A stretch of 64,000 nucleotides of DNA from Orychophragmus violaceus. Lineage: Eukaryota > Streptophyta > Magnoliopsida > Brassicales > Brassicaceae. The stretch covers positions 40,895,789 to 40,959,788 of the forward strand of contig CM058239.1 in the NCBI GenBank assembly GCA_030180135.1. The letters run 5' to 3'. The position numbers and the translations under genes were made by a program. The first letter of the stretch is position 1. Each line of letters begins with the position of its first letter. Positions 45,380 to 59,378 of the stretch are shown in pieces. A model generated the notes under the pieces. That model was not told where the DNA came from. It saw nothing but the letters and a program-made list of their open reading frames with translations, and did not search any database.

Positions 45380-46872
45380 ATGAATCCTTCTCTGAACCGC
45401 GGAAAACGACCCAGGAGATGCACTGTAGCGATAGGTTCAAACGCGCAGCTCAGATCTCCTTGGCCAAGAAAGGAAAGAACTAAGTTCGAGCTCACATGCT
45501 TCGCGAATGATCCTGCAACAGAGTCTAAGACTACTGCTTGTATTTACAGGCCCATCTCGGAGCAGTGGGATGACTATGACTCCCTGTTTTACAACGCCTG
45601 GTGTGGCGTTGAGCTCCTGCCCAAACGCAAAGTTTGTACAACCACCATGAACAAGCTGAAGATCAGATTAGACATCCTGCACATCCTGAGGGTGATAGGC
45701 ATGGGTACCATATGTACCAAGTATTATGCTATGCACCCGGAGTTAGTCAGACAGTTCATGGCGACAGTCCGAGTGTACTACACTAACGAAGTGGTGAAAA
45801 AGGCTTCTGAAGGGGTGCTGACGTTCATGGCTAATGGGGTGAGGTACAGGATATCTATCCCTGAGTTGTGTGACATCTACTCATTTAACCGGAACAGGGA
45901 GCGCGTAAACTTTCCCGAGAAGTGGACCGATGTACAAGTGTTTTGGGAGCATTTCGGTAATGGTATTTATGACTCTCAGATCACTTGACAATCTGCGGTG
46001 CGTCACCCGTTTTTGAGATATCTTGTCCGTCTATTCGCCAACACGATATTGTGCAAGATGGGTCCGGGAATGATGCAGATAGCTGAGCTCTTGCTACTGT
46101 ATTTTGGGGTTTGAGACATTATTGATGAGAGTGTGTATCAGGATGCTCGTTTAGTGGCTGATGTGAACATGGAGCCGTTTTTGCCCATCATCTGGAGGAT
46201 CTCAAGACACGAGCATTCAGTGGGGAAGCAACAAAGACAGAGTCTGTTGGAAGTCTGCTCACTCCTATTTTTGACCACTTTCAGATTGACAGGAGTCAGA
46301 TGTCTATATGCACCACAAAGTCCACAATGGATTTTAAGCATTTGAAGAGCATGCATTGGATCAAGGGAGACACCAGTGGGAGACAGTTCTTGTGGCACTT
46401 CACGGATACATCTGACGTCGAGCGTTTATTTCCCCTCCCAGCGACCGAGTTTACAGCTATCACAGATGATCCTCTCTCGCTCTCTTTTCAGCCCAATGTG
46501 GAGCTTTGTAGGGGTGTTCCGCGCCGAGCTACTGTGCTTCGAGGCGCATCTTCCGGAGCTATTGCTTCTGCTGATGAGCATGAGCCTGTCCATGCTGATG
46601 ATCCAGACGAAACCTATGGGTTTCCTGAGCTTCCCGGACCTGCAGAAGACATGCCACCACCGCAATTCCAGAAGTGGGCAGCAGCTGTACTTAAAGGAAT
46701 CTGGAAGACGGTTCACAAGATGTCCTGCCAGCGCTCACAGCATGTACACCACCCGCAGCCTCGACGTCACGCATCAGCTCAGGCACATGTCCATCTGAGC
46801 TCAGAGGAGGAGGAGATGGAGGAGGCTGCTGACTCGGAGGAGACGGACGATGGACACTCCCCAGTCTTCTAG
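45380..46872 (+). pseudogene. Athila env-like ORF (PF03078 'ATHILA ORF-1' type)
   Basis: The first frame, 45380-45988, starts at an ATG directly after a splice-acceptor-like TTTTGCAG. It has the family's layout: a basic N-terminus (NRGKRPRRC), a segment with PISEQWDDYDSLFYNAW, then an acidic/aromatic region with GVRYRISIPELCDIYSF. A stop and frame change follow near 45988; 46133-46345 and 46300-46872 continue it. The last 110 residues are Pro/His/Glu-rich with an SSEEEEMEE run. No signal peptide or clear transmembrane helix is seen. This is the third ORF of Athila elements; an envelope role is suggested in the literature, not shown. Confidence 0.65.
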
Positions 46873-48193
46873 ACAGTTGTTGATTCTGCGTTTGTTTTTC
46901 TTTTTCCTTTTCTTGAGTCATTTTTATGTTTCTTTTGAGTCAGTTTTCAGTCTTGTTTGCTTGGAACCATGACTATTTGAGCTTATTGCATCTTTATTGT
47001 TGTTTCTGATGAGATTTTGAGTGATCTAACGCAGCTAACAGGTGAGAAAATTGAGTGCTAACTCATGATCTTAACCACGGACAGATTGCACATTTTGCGT
47101 ATGATACTACGAGCTCGATGTCGATCGACACTAAGCTTAGTGTCGGTCGACATCAGCCGTGATCAGGTTCGGATTTTCAGCTCAAAAACTCTTTGATTCC
47201 AGTTTGATTTATACCGATCTCATACTACAATTGCAATGGGGACAGTGCAGTCTAAGTGTGGGGGAGGTGGCTACTGACATTGTGTTTTATTTTCTTAGAG
47301 TCAGTCCTTTGTTTTCACTTGTTTTCAAAAAAAAAATTATTGAGTCAAAATCAGTATTACACTATGATTTTTCGAGAAAATTTTTCGCTGGAACAGGAAC
47401 TAAATAACCATTGGACAGACTTGCAGGAGCTCTATGACTATTAGAAAACACCACACAGACCAACTTAGCAAGGACACCCATATCTAACCAGGTATTCAGA
47501 GGATCCACCACTAGTCTCACTTCTAATCTTGACTTTAATTTCTCACTTAGGGGCTTGGTAATCATTGGGTCGGATTCCTCTTATGTGTTTGGCACAGCCT
47601 GTGATCCTGTCTAAAGTATGGTTTCTGATTTTCCCCTCCCTTGAAAGTAAAAAAAAAAAGAAATAAAACCGAGGATAAGCTAGTAGCTTTGAAGTGGTCA
47701 CGGGAGTGGTAGAGACCCCTATTACCTCATGTGTATCCATGAAAAGATCCAAAGTTAAACCCCAATAAAAAGGGAAGAGCACTGATAGAAAAAATAAAAT
47801 GATACCCAGTGGGGAAAAATCAGTGCTAAGGGAGAAAGGGAAAAGAAAGAAACCAGAAACCGACAGTTTGGTGGTCAGACACTGAATGGGTTGAGTCCAT
47901 GTGTCCTTTGATTCGATACTCCCTCTGTAAGACCGCACTTAATTGTATACAGAGGATAGTGTGGTGAACTTGAAATGTCCTAATCTGATTGTGGAGTTTA
48001 CTTGGGACAGTTGTTAAGTGTCGGGAAGTACATTGTGGTTTTGAGCTCTGCAGGAAAGTTTTCAGTGGTTTACTAAGTGAATGTGAATGCGAAAGTTCCT
48101 AGGACGAATGATTTTCTGTGTTTTCAAACCTCTTTTCTTGTGCTTTGGTTCTTTACTTGCTTGAGGGCAATCAAGAGATAAGTGTGGGGGAGT
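46873..48193 (+). other. Athila-1 3' untranslated region
   Basis: No gene. It includes the motif pair at 47121/47143, CTAAGTGTGGGGGAGG at about 47249, a degenerate TTAAGTGTCGGGAAG at 48015, and the terminal ATAAGTGTGGGGGAGT before the LTR. These are the same three positions as in Athila-2 and Athila-3. Confidence 0.65.
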
Positions 48194-49375
48194 TTATATA
48201 TCATGGTTTTATATGTTTTCAACCATGATATAATTGTATATATTGAGTCTTTAATCTGGTTTTTTGAGTCTATTGAGTCTTCTACAGGTAGGCTTGCGTT
48301 TGGAGCAAAAGATGGAATCATAGGACGTTTCTGCTGATTTGTGCAACGAGCTGAAGTTGGTGTCTCGGCCACGACTGGGTGTCGTCCGACACTAACCTTG
48401 ATGTCGGTCGACACTGAGAGCGACCGCGAGTTTAAGACATGTTTTGAAAAATTGCTGAATTTCCCAGAAGTTTCTCTAATTCTAATTTAGCCCCAAAACG
48501 TGTTTAGTGGTTTTTAATTAGGTTTTTGAGAGCAGACTCATTATGCTATCTTTTCATCTTGTTCTTACTTGTTCTTTCTTTGGAGATTGTGAGATTTTGG
48601 CTAGAGGCTGATTCTTGCTACTTGTAACGTTGAGAGAAGGATTTCGAACCCCTTTACTTTTATCTATTCAATCTTTGGTTTTCTATTCAATGATGTGTTG
48701 TTTACTTGATAATATGTCTGAGTAGTAACCTATTTAGATTAAGGAATTCTCACAAGGGTTTTTATGCATGTTTGACAACTGATTTATTAGGATTCATCAT
48801 ATGTTTGTTCATCGCCTATGTTGTGCTTAATATTGAATTCTGGACTGATCACCTAGGGTTTAGATCTGAGATAATTGACAATAGCACGAGAGTGTGAGTT
48901 ATAATCTGAATGAGCTTAGTGTGAGCAATTTTACTAGATAAAAAGAGATTTGGTTTAGGAGAATTGTGAACCGATAGAACCTGTTCTTAATGCTTGTTTA
49001 GAACTCTAGGATCAAAAAGAGATTTGGATCGCTAGGTTGCTAGATATAGAAATAATCTCAGCGAGAGTTGGATTGTTTAGCATTGTGTTTCTAGTTCTTA
49101 AACATGTGTTTAATCTGAATCCGGTTAGTTAAGTGTCTAGCATTGCATAATTCCTGAGAACGTCCTAAGTTTGACGTCTTTTTCTTATTGAATTCACTTT
49201 CCTGTCTACTTGCTTTTGTTTACTGCTTTCTAGAATGGATTTAGCTTAACTTAACAACATATAATCTATCGTGTGACCGTGAGTCCTTGTGGATTCGATA
49301 CCCTAAGTTCTACATCCGCTTATATGTGCACTTGCAGTAAAATAGGGATAAATCTTGACCTATCAATGGTAAATT
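48194..49375 (+). repeat. Athila-1 3' LTR
   Basis: 1182 bp; begins TTATATATCATGG (expected TG changed to TT) and ends GACCTATCA. TSD ATGGT follows. Clearly more diverged from its partner than the LTR pairs of Athila-2 and Athila-3. Confidence 0.85.
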
Positions 49376-49739
49376 AGTAATCAACCATTTTGAGATTGAA
49401 TATAATACCAAAAGCACTTCTTAATTAATATAAAGATTCATGATTTACATTTATTAAGATTTTAAATTTTAAATATATTCAAATATTATTTAAACAATAT
49501 ATAATATTCAACTTTCTATATTTGTGCTAATACTTAACAATATGCAAGAAATTTCGTATAGAATCTTTCAAATTTAATTAATTTAATTAATTTAATTATA
49601 AATGATAATTGTATTGTTCGTAAATAAATTAAAAATAGTGGGCAGTTTCTATTTTATACTTCTACTTTAATAGTATAGTTAATTTTTTGTTTTTTTAACG
49701 TTGAATAGATTATGAAAATTATTACAAGGATAATTTTAA

Positions 49740-49905
49740 AGATAATACTACTTCGGTTCTACGAGAATTATGCTCCACCTGCTCTGAAAACTTTCTTATA
49801 AGCTTGCCTTTATTAATCTTGTAAAATTTACGTCTTCTGGAATTCGAACCCGGTAACTGCCAATATAACACTTTAACTATTTGACCACTAAATCACGGTT
49901 GCTTT
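49740..49905 (-). mobile_element. tRNA-derived SINE-like sequence
   Basis: On the minus strand, from 49905, there is a pol III A-box-like stretch (TAGTGGTCAAATAGTT) and, about 40 bases on, a B box (GGGTTCGAATTCC). A stretch like the body of Brassicaceae SINEs follows (AGATTAATAAAGGCAAGC). There is no CCA end or cloverleaf, so it is not a tRNA gene. Ends and TSD are not resolved. Confidence 0.5.
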
Positions 49906-49954
49906 CACAAATAGTTTTATTTAAGACTTTTTAGAAATGAGATAGGCCTAGGGG

Positions 49955-50190
49955 TGGGTGCACCTGTGCCTAGTAGCCCAGAGGAGCTAGAATTGACGTG
50001 ATGCGTCATAACAAATATATGAATAGAACTAGTGATGGAAGTCTTCCACAGCATAATTAACTTTTTTTCTATTTTGGTCTCATTTTACTTAATGCCAAAT
50101 ATATTAATAGAAACTCAGTCTTAGGACAATTCAAAATTCTCTTTGCTATAAATACTTTCAATTACATTTATAATCTATTACACTTTCAAA
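49955..50190 (+). repeat. Dispersed repeat, partner of 1548-1795
   Basis: Shares ACGTGATGCGTCATAA, GTGATGGAAGTCTTCCACA and TTTGCTATAAATACTTTCAA in the same order with 1548-1795. The two copies lie on opposite sides of the nested block. Confidence 0.6.
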
Positions 50191-50352
50191 AGAAGATATA
50201 AAAAGGATTTTGACATAAGGAAGAATTGTACCAATTTCAAAAGAAAATAAAATAATAAGATAATATTTTTGATTAACAAAATTGGTCAATGACTCAAATC
50301 AGTTTTTAAAATTGAGTATGTAGTGGAGAGAAACAGTATTTAATGTTTCTTA

Positions 50353-51024
50353 TGTTAAAATAATTATTTTAATAATGACATGTTAAAGACATGGATTTTA
50401 TTAAAAATGTGTACTGTGTGAAAATAAATGAGTTAAGTCCATAAATATATGAACTTTATTGAGAAGAGAAATTTTCTGATTTGTGAAAACTAGTTAGACA
50501 AGTAAATTTTCCAATTTGTGGAAACTTGTTAGATAAGTAAAATTTCCAGTTTGGAAAAACTTGCTAGACACGTAAAATTTCTAATTTGTTGAAACTTGTT
50601 AGACAAGTAAATATTCCAATTGGTGGAAACTTGCTAATCCTATATAAAGGACCCTTAAGCCTCTCTTGTAGAGCATCCACGACGAAAATCACATAGAGAA
50701 AAACACAAAAATAAGTTCCTTCAATTATCTTATTTTTTAGGTTAGTGTCTAATCCGAGAGTGTTGTAGTTCATATGTTCGACAAAACCGATATCGACTGT
50801 TGCGATACGGTTTCATATGGTTGTATCATAGAATTCAAGAATCTTGATTTAACCAGTCACACTACGGGTGATTCTTTGAGTTAAGGAAAGAGATCAAATC
50901 TTGCATCCATATATTTTTATTTCTACTCCTTCTGTCAAATCGTTTTGATATCGTTTCCTTAACGCTTATTATTTTTCCGTGATTAAATCGCTTTTATCGT
51001 AGTGTACTAAATTTTGGTTCTAAA
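50353..51024 (+). repeat. Copia-2 5' LTR
   Basis: Contains five tandem ~35-bp units (AATTTGTGGAAACTTGTTAG, then ACAAGTAAAT) at 50469-50638, a TATATAAAGG box at 50641-50650 just after the array, and the region ATCCACGACGAAAATC. The 3' LTR has only two units. The right end is approximate. Confidence 0.65.
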
Positions 51025-52169
51025 ATCTTAACTCAAAGAAATCCGTTTTTGTTTTATGAACATCAAACGGATTTTAATCGTAAGTAAATCAACGTTTTTC
51101 AAACGATTTCTCTTCCGCTTATGATACTAAGAACGTTATCAATGCTAGATTTAGCGATTGGGATTCGTTAACGTAAAGGCAGATTAAAAATTGTTTTCAA
51201 AACGGTTTTGAAGGTAAAACGCAGCGTATATCGCAAATAAATTTGTAGCGATCTCGTGATTAATTTTGTGCGTTTCATACAAGTTTATTGATTGCAATCG
51301 ATAAAATGTTTCACTGCGATTTCTGAACGGGTTTTAATCGTTAGAATTGCAGTTTATTGAAAAATAAACTCGATTATCAAATGCGTTTCAAACGCTTTGA
51401 CGAATGCTCTGCTGATATTTGATGTTGAGAATGCGTTTTTAACGGTTTTAATCGGTTCAATTACGGTTTGTGTAAATTGCGATTTAAATCTGTATTGAAG
51501 CAAAGATTTTTTCAGATTTTGATCGAATTTTCTTTCCCTTGATTATCTATTAATTAAAACGGTATTAATTAGGTTTCAGAAAATTCTAAATAAGTCAACG
51601 ATATAATCGTTTATTAGAGAGGCTAGATCTTAGTCTGGTTCTCTTTGGTTTAAAGATTTTGGTTAATTGGTCAAATTAAATGATTGAAACAAAGTGAATG
51701 GACCAATTGAACTAATCTGCTTACGATTATTCTATGAAATGGATAATCTTCAACAATAAAGCAATTTATTATAATGGATAAAATTGTCTTGTAGTTGTAT
51801 TTGCATGAGACAAAATTGTTACGCTTTTAATTGCATTTAAAAAAAATTGTTTAAAGTGTTTAATCACTAGTAAAGTGATGTGTTTGGGGTTTTGGTTAGT
51901 ATATTAATTCAGTTTTGTTCTCGTTAACGGATTCGAATTTCAATATACCTAACCCACATATGTGATTGGCAGTGGATCTAGTGAGTCGATACTCCAAATT
52001 GCGGTTTGGAAGAGATCAACCACTTGGGATCCCATGTGTCTTATAAACTAATATGAAGTTCTTGAGAAAACGTCACAAATGTGACAAGGCGAGTCATAAT
52101 GCTAACTCATTGTAAATACGAGAGAATGGCTCCATTCAATTTGATCAAGATAGACATCTGTGGTGTTAT
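51025..52169 (+). other. Copia-2 leader and lost gag region
   Basis: No gag domain can be read. The sequence is rich in AACGGTTTTAATCG / GCGTTT repeats up to about 51480, then AT-rich. No clear primer binding site is found; a TATGATACTAAGAAC stretch at 51120 may be a decayed TGGTATCAGAGC site. Confidence 0.4.
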
Positions 52170-55028
<2,859 letters not shown>

Positions 55029-55037
55029 TGGAAACCC

Positions 55038-55680
55038 TGAAGGATTATGTGTGTTCATTGGTTGTAATTATCAGGTTACAACCTAGCACATAATCAACTA
55101 GGATCTATGTGATTTGCAGTTGAATCATAAACAGATCAGAATCATTACCTTATGATTGCAGCGGATTGATCAAAGGAATGAAGAGATCACAGAGAGCTGA
55201 TGATTACCGGCTCCTCCTAGGTATCCACACGCTTACAAGCTACTGGATCAGGCTGCTAGACCAAGCTAGAACCACAGAGAGAGAGAGGACGGCCAGACCT
55301 AATAAAATCGCAGACCCTTGGCTTACTGGCGCCTGTCCTCTTCCTTATATGGGCCCAAGTAATTAAACTAATGGCCTATTAGGCTTTTGGGCCCAAGACC
55401 CAAATCAGACAAAATAACTGTATTTTGTCTGGCCCAATTCTCTGTACAAATACAGTAAATGCCTTGCATCTTACCGTATTAATTCCATTTAACTTTCCCG
55501 TTAGCTATGGTGTGTGACCCTTTGGGATCATACAATACTGGTAATAAGTCCTAAACTTATAGATCAAGAGCGGGCTCTAGCAAGTCATCATGATCACCCA
55601 GTATTTATGACTTATGTCTGATCTCGACACTTATCATACTTTCTAGAGATAGTACAGTAGATTTCAGGACATTCCCAACA
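55038..55680 (-). mobile_element. Solo LTR related to Copia-1 LTR
   Basis: 643 bp flanked by TSD AACCC (55033-55037, 55681-55685). On the minus strand it starts TGTTGGGAATGTCC and ends ATAATCCTTCA. Shared blocks with the Copia-1 LTR include GTGTGACCC, GGGATCATA, ACTTATAGATCA and AGCGG near TCTAGCAAG. No interior is present, so it arose by LTR-LTR recombination after insertion into Copia-2. Confidence 0.85.
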
Positions 55681-56307
55681 AACCCCACCTATATGACTGG
55701 AGATCTCATGATCTAGGTTCAAAGGGAAAACGAAATTGAGCTTGGATTGAGCACTATAACACTGCCAAATTCCTAGGATGGTAAAACAGTTTTAAATGTG
55801 TGTAATGAGGTTAAGCGTTGACTTTTAATGATTCTATAACTTTGTAATAGTGGAGTAAAGACGGATACTTCTTGAAAGAAAGTTGATGGCAGATCACCTA
55901 GTGAGTGTGAAATGGGGCTGTTTATAGGAGAATGAATGTAAGACTATACTTTCCAACTTCACTCACGAATACCTGGCATGTTCAAGGCCACAATGAATAC
56001 AATAAAGAAAATAATTCTACGAAAAAATGACGTTGTGTGATATCTATTGTCTAGGTTTACATAAAAGTCCGGGTGGTTCAAGACATCATGTTCACCTCCT
56101 GGCCGAGTAAACCCGGCAGATATTAAAAATGATTGGTTCAAAGCTGAAAAATGCTACCTCTCAGATACAGTTACATTTTCGTATACTCTCGAAAGTCTGT
56201 CTAGTCTAGCAAAGTCTAGTCTGGTCAAGTCTATCTAGTTCACTGAGTCTGTCTAGATAGTTGCATCTGCATATGTTTAGAGTCGTTTCTATTCATGTGA
56301 GGATTTT

Positions 56308-57316
56308 TGGAACAATTACTTTAATAATCATGGGGCTGCTTGGTGTTTAGACTTTCAAGACTTTAACCCATTTAAAAGTTTTCAAAGTCATTTTATTTCC
56401 AAGCATGATTTTACTGTATTATTATTCTTAAAGTTTCTAAAGCCAAACTTTTAATTTTTAGTCTTATTTTTTCAAAGTTTCGTAAAAAAGACTTTTCCAT
56501 AAAAAACAAATAAATAATTTAATTTAAATGGTTTTTCTTTTTTTTCTTTCCCCAAAAATATTCAAAACAGTTTGTAGTTTTATATATTATTAATTATTAA
56601 AAGAACAAAATTGATTAATTTTAATCTGATTTTTTTTGGTTCTTTTGATATCCATTACACTATATTTTGTAAAAACTTTATTTTCTATAAATAAAAATCA
56701 CATTTTCTATAGATGTTATTATCAAAAAATATTTATTAAAAAAAAAAAATAACAGTCACAGTTTTCAAAGTCAAAATTTATAAAGTCAAAAGTTTAAAGT
56801 TAAAGTTTTAAGTGAAAGCTCTTACCAAGCACCCCCCATATGTTAAAGACATAGGCTTTATTGAAAATGTGTTTGTGTGAAAAGAAATGAGTTAAGAATT
56901 TCTAATTTGTGGAAACTTGTTAGACAAGTAAATTTTTTAATTTGTGGAAACTTGTTAATCCTATATAAAAGACCTCTAAGTCTCTCACGTAGAGAATCCA
57001 CGACGAAAATCGCATAGAGAAAAATACAAAAAGAAGTTCCTTCAATTCTATTATGTTTTAGGTTAGTGTCTAATTCGAGAGTGTCGTAGTTCATATGTTC
57101 GACAGAACCGATATTGAGTCTTTCGATACGGTTTCCTATGGTTGTATCATGAGACTCATGAATCTTGATTTCACATGACACACTACGGGTGGTTCTTTAA
57201 GTTAAGATCAAATTTCGCATCCATATATTCTGATTTCTACTGCTTTTGTCAAATCATTTTCTTAACGCTTATTATTTATTCGTGATTAAATCGATGTACT
57301 AAATTTTGATTCTACA
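56308..57316 (+). repeat. Copia-2 3' LTR, carrying a MITE
   Basis: Begins TGGAACAATTACTTTAATAA (5' LTR: TGTTAAAATAATTATTTTAA) after a GTGAGGATTTT tract; ends GATTCTACA. Without the MITE it is about 500 bp. Confidence 0.7.
56332..56836. mobile_element. MITE with GGGG..TGCTTGGT ends
   Basis: 505 bp. The left end GGGGCTGCTTGGT and the complement of the right end GGGGGTGCTTGGT match in 12 of 13 positions; CAT is duplicated at both edges (56329-56331, 56837-56839). Both subterminal regions have repeated GACTTT/AAAGTC motifs; the middle is AT-rich. A 3-bp duplication with G-rich ends suits PIF/Harbinger-type MITEs, but those usually duplicate TWA, so the family is open. Absent from the equivalent place in the 5' LTR. 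Confidence 0.7.
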
Positions 57317-57321
57317 TCTTA

Positions 57322-59378
57322 TGCCTCTTGTTATATTCACACCTTCTTTGTAACTATTGTACCATTTTTATTTTGAATACTTGTCATTTTCTTTTTATAA
57401 ATTATTAATATAACACTCTATACTTTGTTGAACCAAATTTGATTTTATCCGATTATTTGAAATTAGTTAAACTTTTAATTTCCGATTAATTAGATTTTTT
57501 CTGATGTTATATACGATGATATTTTATAGTAAACAAAACGAAAAATCATAAAATTAAATCAATTTGTTATCAAATCTTATATAAATTGATTAGTAAAATT
57601 TTCAAATATAAACACAAACTATTAGTTTTACATTAACCTTAAGATTTTCAAACATTTACGTCAATACATAATACGAAAATATCAATCTGCTACTAGAATA
57701 TTTTAAAAAATGTCTCATCTCACACTAATAATAACTTAGGCAACTGAAGGCTGACCAGGAATTCTACAAAGCTTTTTTTTTTTTGGTCAAAAAATTCTAC
57801 AAAGCTTAAACTTAAACAAACATTACTTCTATACAAAGTTCTTTAACGTTTAATTTTTCTTTCCTTTTTCAATTTCATTTTACTTTAATTACTATTTATA
57901 CATATAATAGATTAAAATAAATCTTTCACATTCAACTTCTAAAACTTTTTTTAGTAGCAACCAATACCGATGTGATCAATAATATATGATAATAATAAAA
58001 AAAATTCTAATAACAATCTTTTATTTTTATTTTTAAACTAAGCAAATAATTATGTATTGATTTTCTAAATATTTTTAGTTTTAAAAAAAATTACCAACTA
58101 TGAAATTTATGATATCTTCACCATCCATCCACATAAATTATGTGGCATAATCGGTCATTAATTCCTTGTATCAAAATCCACACCTAGATTTGGATCAATA
58201 AGAAAAAAGGTTTTATCTCTCAAACACATGTTGACATTAAAAATATCACTCCGGTCCAAATCGAAGCGCATTTTATTATGTCTTAACAACTGGAAAACGA
58301 CCATGTATTGAAGTGGATGATTCCGATATTTAAGTTGACCGGCGAGCTGATTTAATCAAAGTGGATCACTCTGAATCAAACGGAATTCGTTGAACAAGAA
58401 AATTCGAGATATACGGGATAGAGAGCTTGGCAAAGAGGCTATAAAATGAGTTCATTAGCTTTAATTTAAGGTCTTTATTTTTCACATCATTTTTACACAC
58501 AAACAGTTCTACGAACTCTGAACTCTGTCTTGAGACCCATTTATAATATTCTTTCATCAATAAAAGATAATTACGAAACTTAAATTCGTTTTCGATAGTT
58601 CTTTAAAACATCGTGTGATATTGAGCTTACAAGCATTCAACAAATTTTTTCATTCTAAATCAAAAATCTCTAGTGTAGCTTTCTGGATCCACATCAATAA
58701 TCTATATTTCATAATTTCTATTAAAAAAGTCATTGTGATATATTCATATATAATGGAAGATTATAACGTCCTTTATTTATCTGATTTCAACATAAATATT
58801 AAATACTAAAACAATAATTCACAGATGTGAATAATTGATGATTGAAGAAGAATCGAGTAAGAGTAAAGAGGCAAGAGAATCAAAAATCAATATTACAAAG
58901 AGAGAAGCTGAAGAATGAAGGTGATAAATTGATTTGGTGTGGATTTTGATTTTTAAATCCACCTATTAATTTTTTTTAAAAGATTCATAAATTATGATAT
59001 TAATTAAATTTAACAATTGCAATATACAAGTACATATTGCACCACATTAAATACTAAAATAAAGTAGATTTTTTATCACTATTTGTATATTTTTCATAGA
59101 TGATCAATTAATGCAGTTCGAAGTGAAAAATAAGTGTTTTGATTTTAATTTCTTTAGATCGAGCAAGAAAATTTTGGAACAAAATATTATTATTCTCAGC
59201 TATATCGACCTCTGGAGGTGGAGTATTTTTAATTTTTATTTCAGTTTTTATCTATTTTAAATATATTAACAGTTTATATTATTTTATTTTTAATTAAAAA
59301 TATTATAATATTCTCAATTTTTTCAAATAAATTATTATAATTCTTAAAATCAAATCATTTAAAATTTAAATGACTACT
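57322..59378. other. AT-rich DNA, no gene seen
   Basis: Two kb of AT-rich sequence. The short frames (58366-58560 minus, 58615-58809 plus) show no domain and have intergenic composition. Confidence 0.6.

Larger units (their letters stand above)
10640..49375 (+). mobile_element. Athila-1: outer Athila-like Ty3/gypsy element
   Basis: The ends are fixed by TSD ATGGT (10635-10639, 49376-49380). The 5' LTR is split: 10640-11057, then 18229-18982 after removing the chromovirus-like insertion. The 3' LTR is 48194-49375. The primer binding site follows the LTR at about 18989 (TGGCACCGTTGCCGGGGA, one change from the Athila/Tat-type TGGCGCC form). The leader is cut at 19034-41669 by the Tat element. 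The remaining order is gag (41839-43330), protease (43338-44414), env-like ORF (45380-46872), 3' untranslated region and LTR. Reverse transcriptase, RNase H and integrase are absent, and the frames have stops, so it is a defective member. Confidence 0.85.

Noticed and set aside
49838..49905. tRNA gene on the minus strand
   Set aside because: A and B boxes are recognisable, but the acceptor and anticodon stems cannot be formed and a SINE-like body follows, so it was listed as a SINE-like element.
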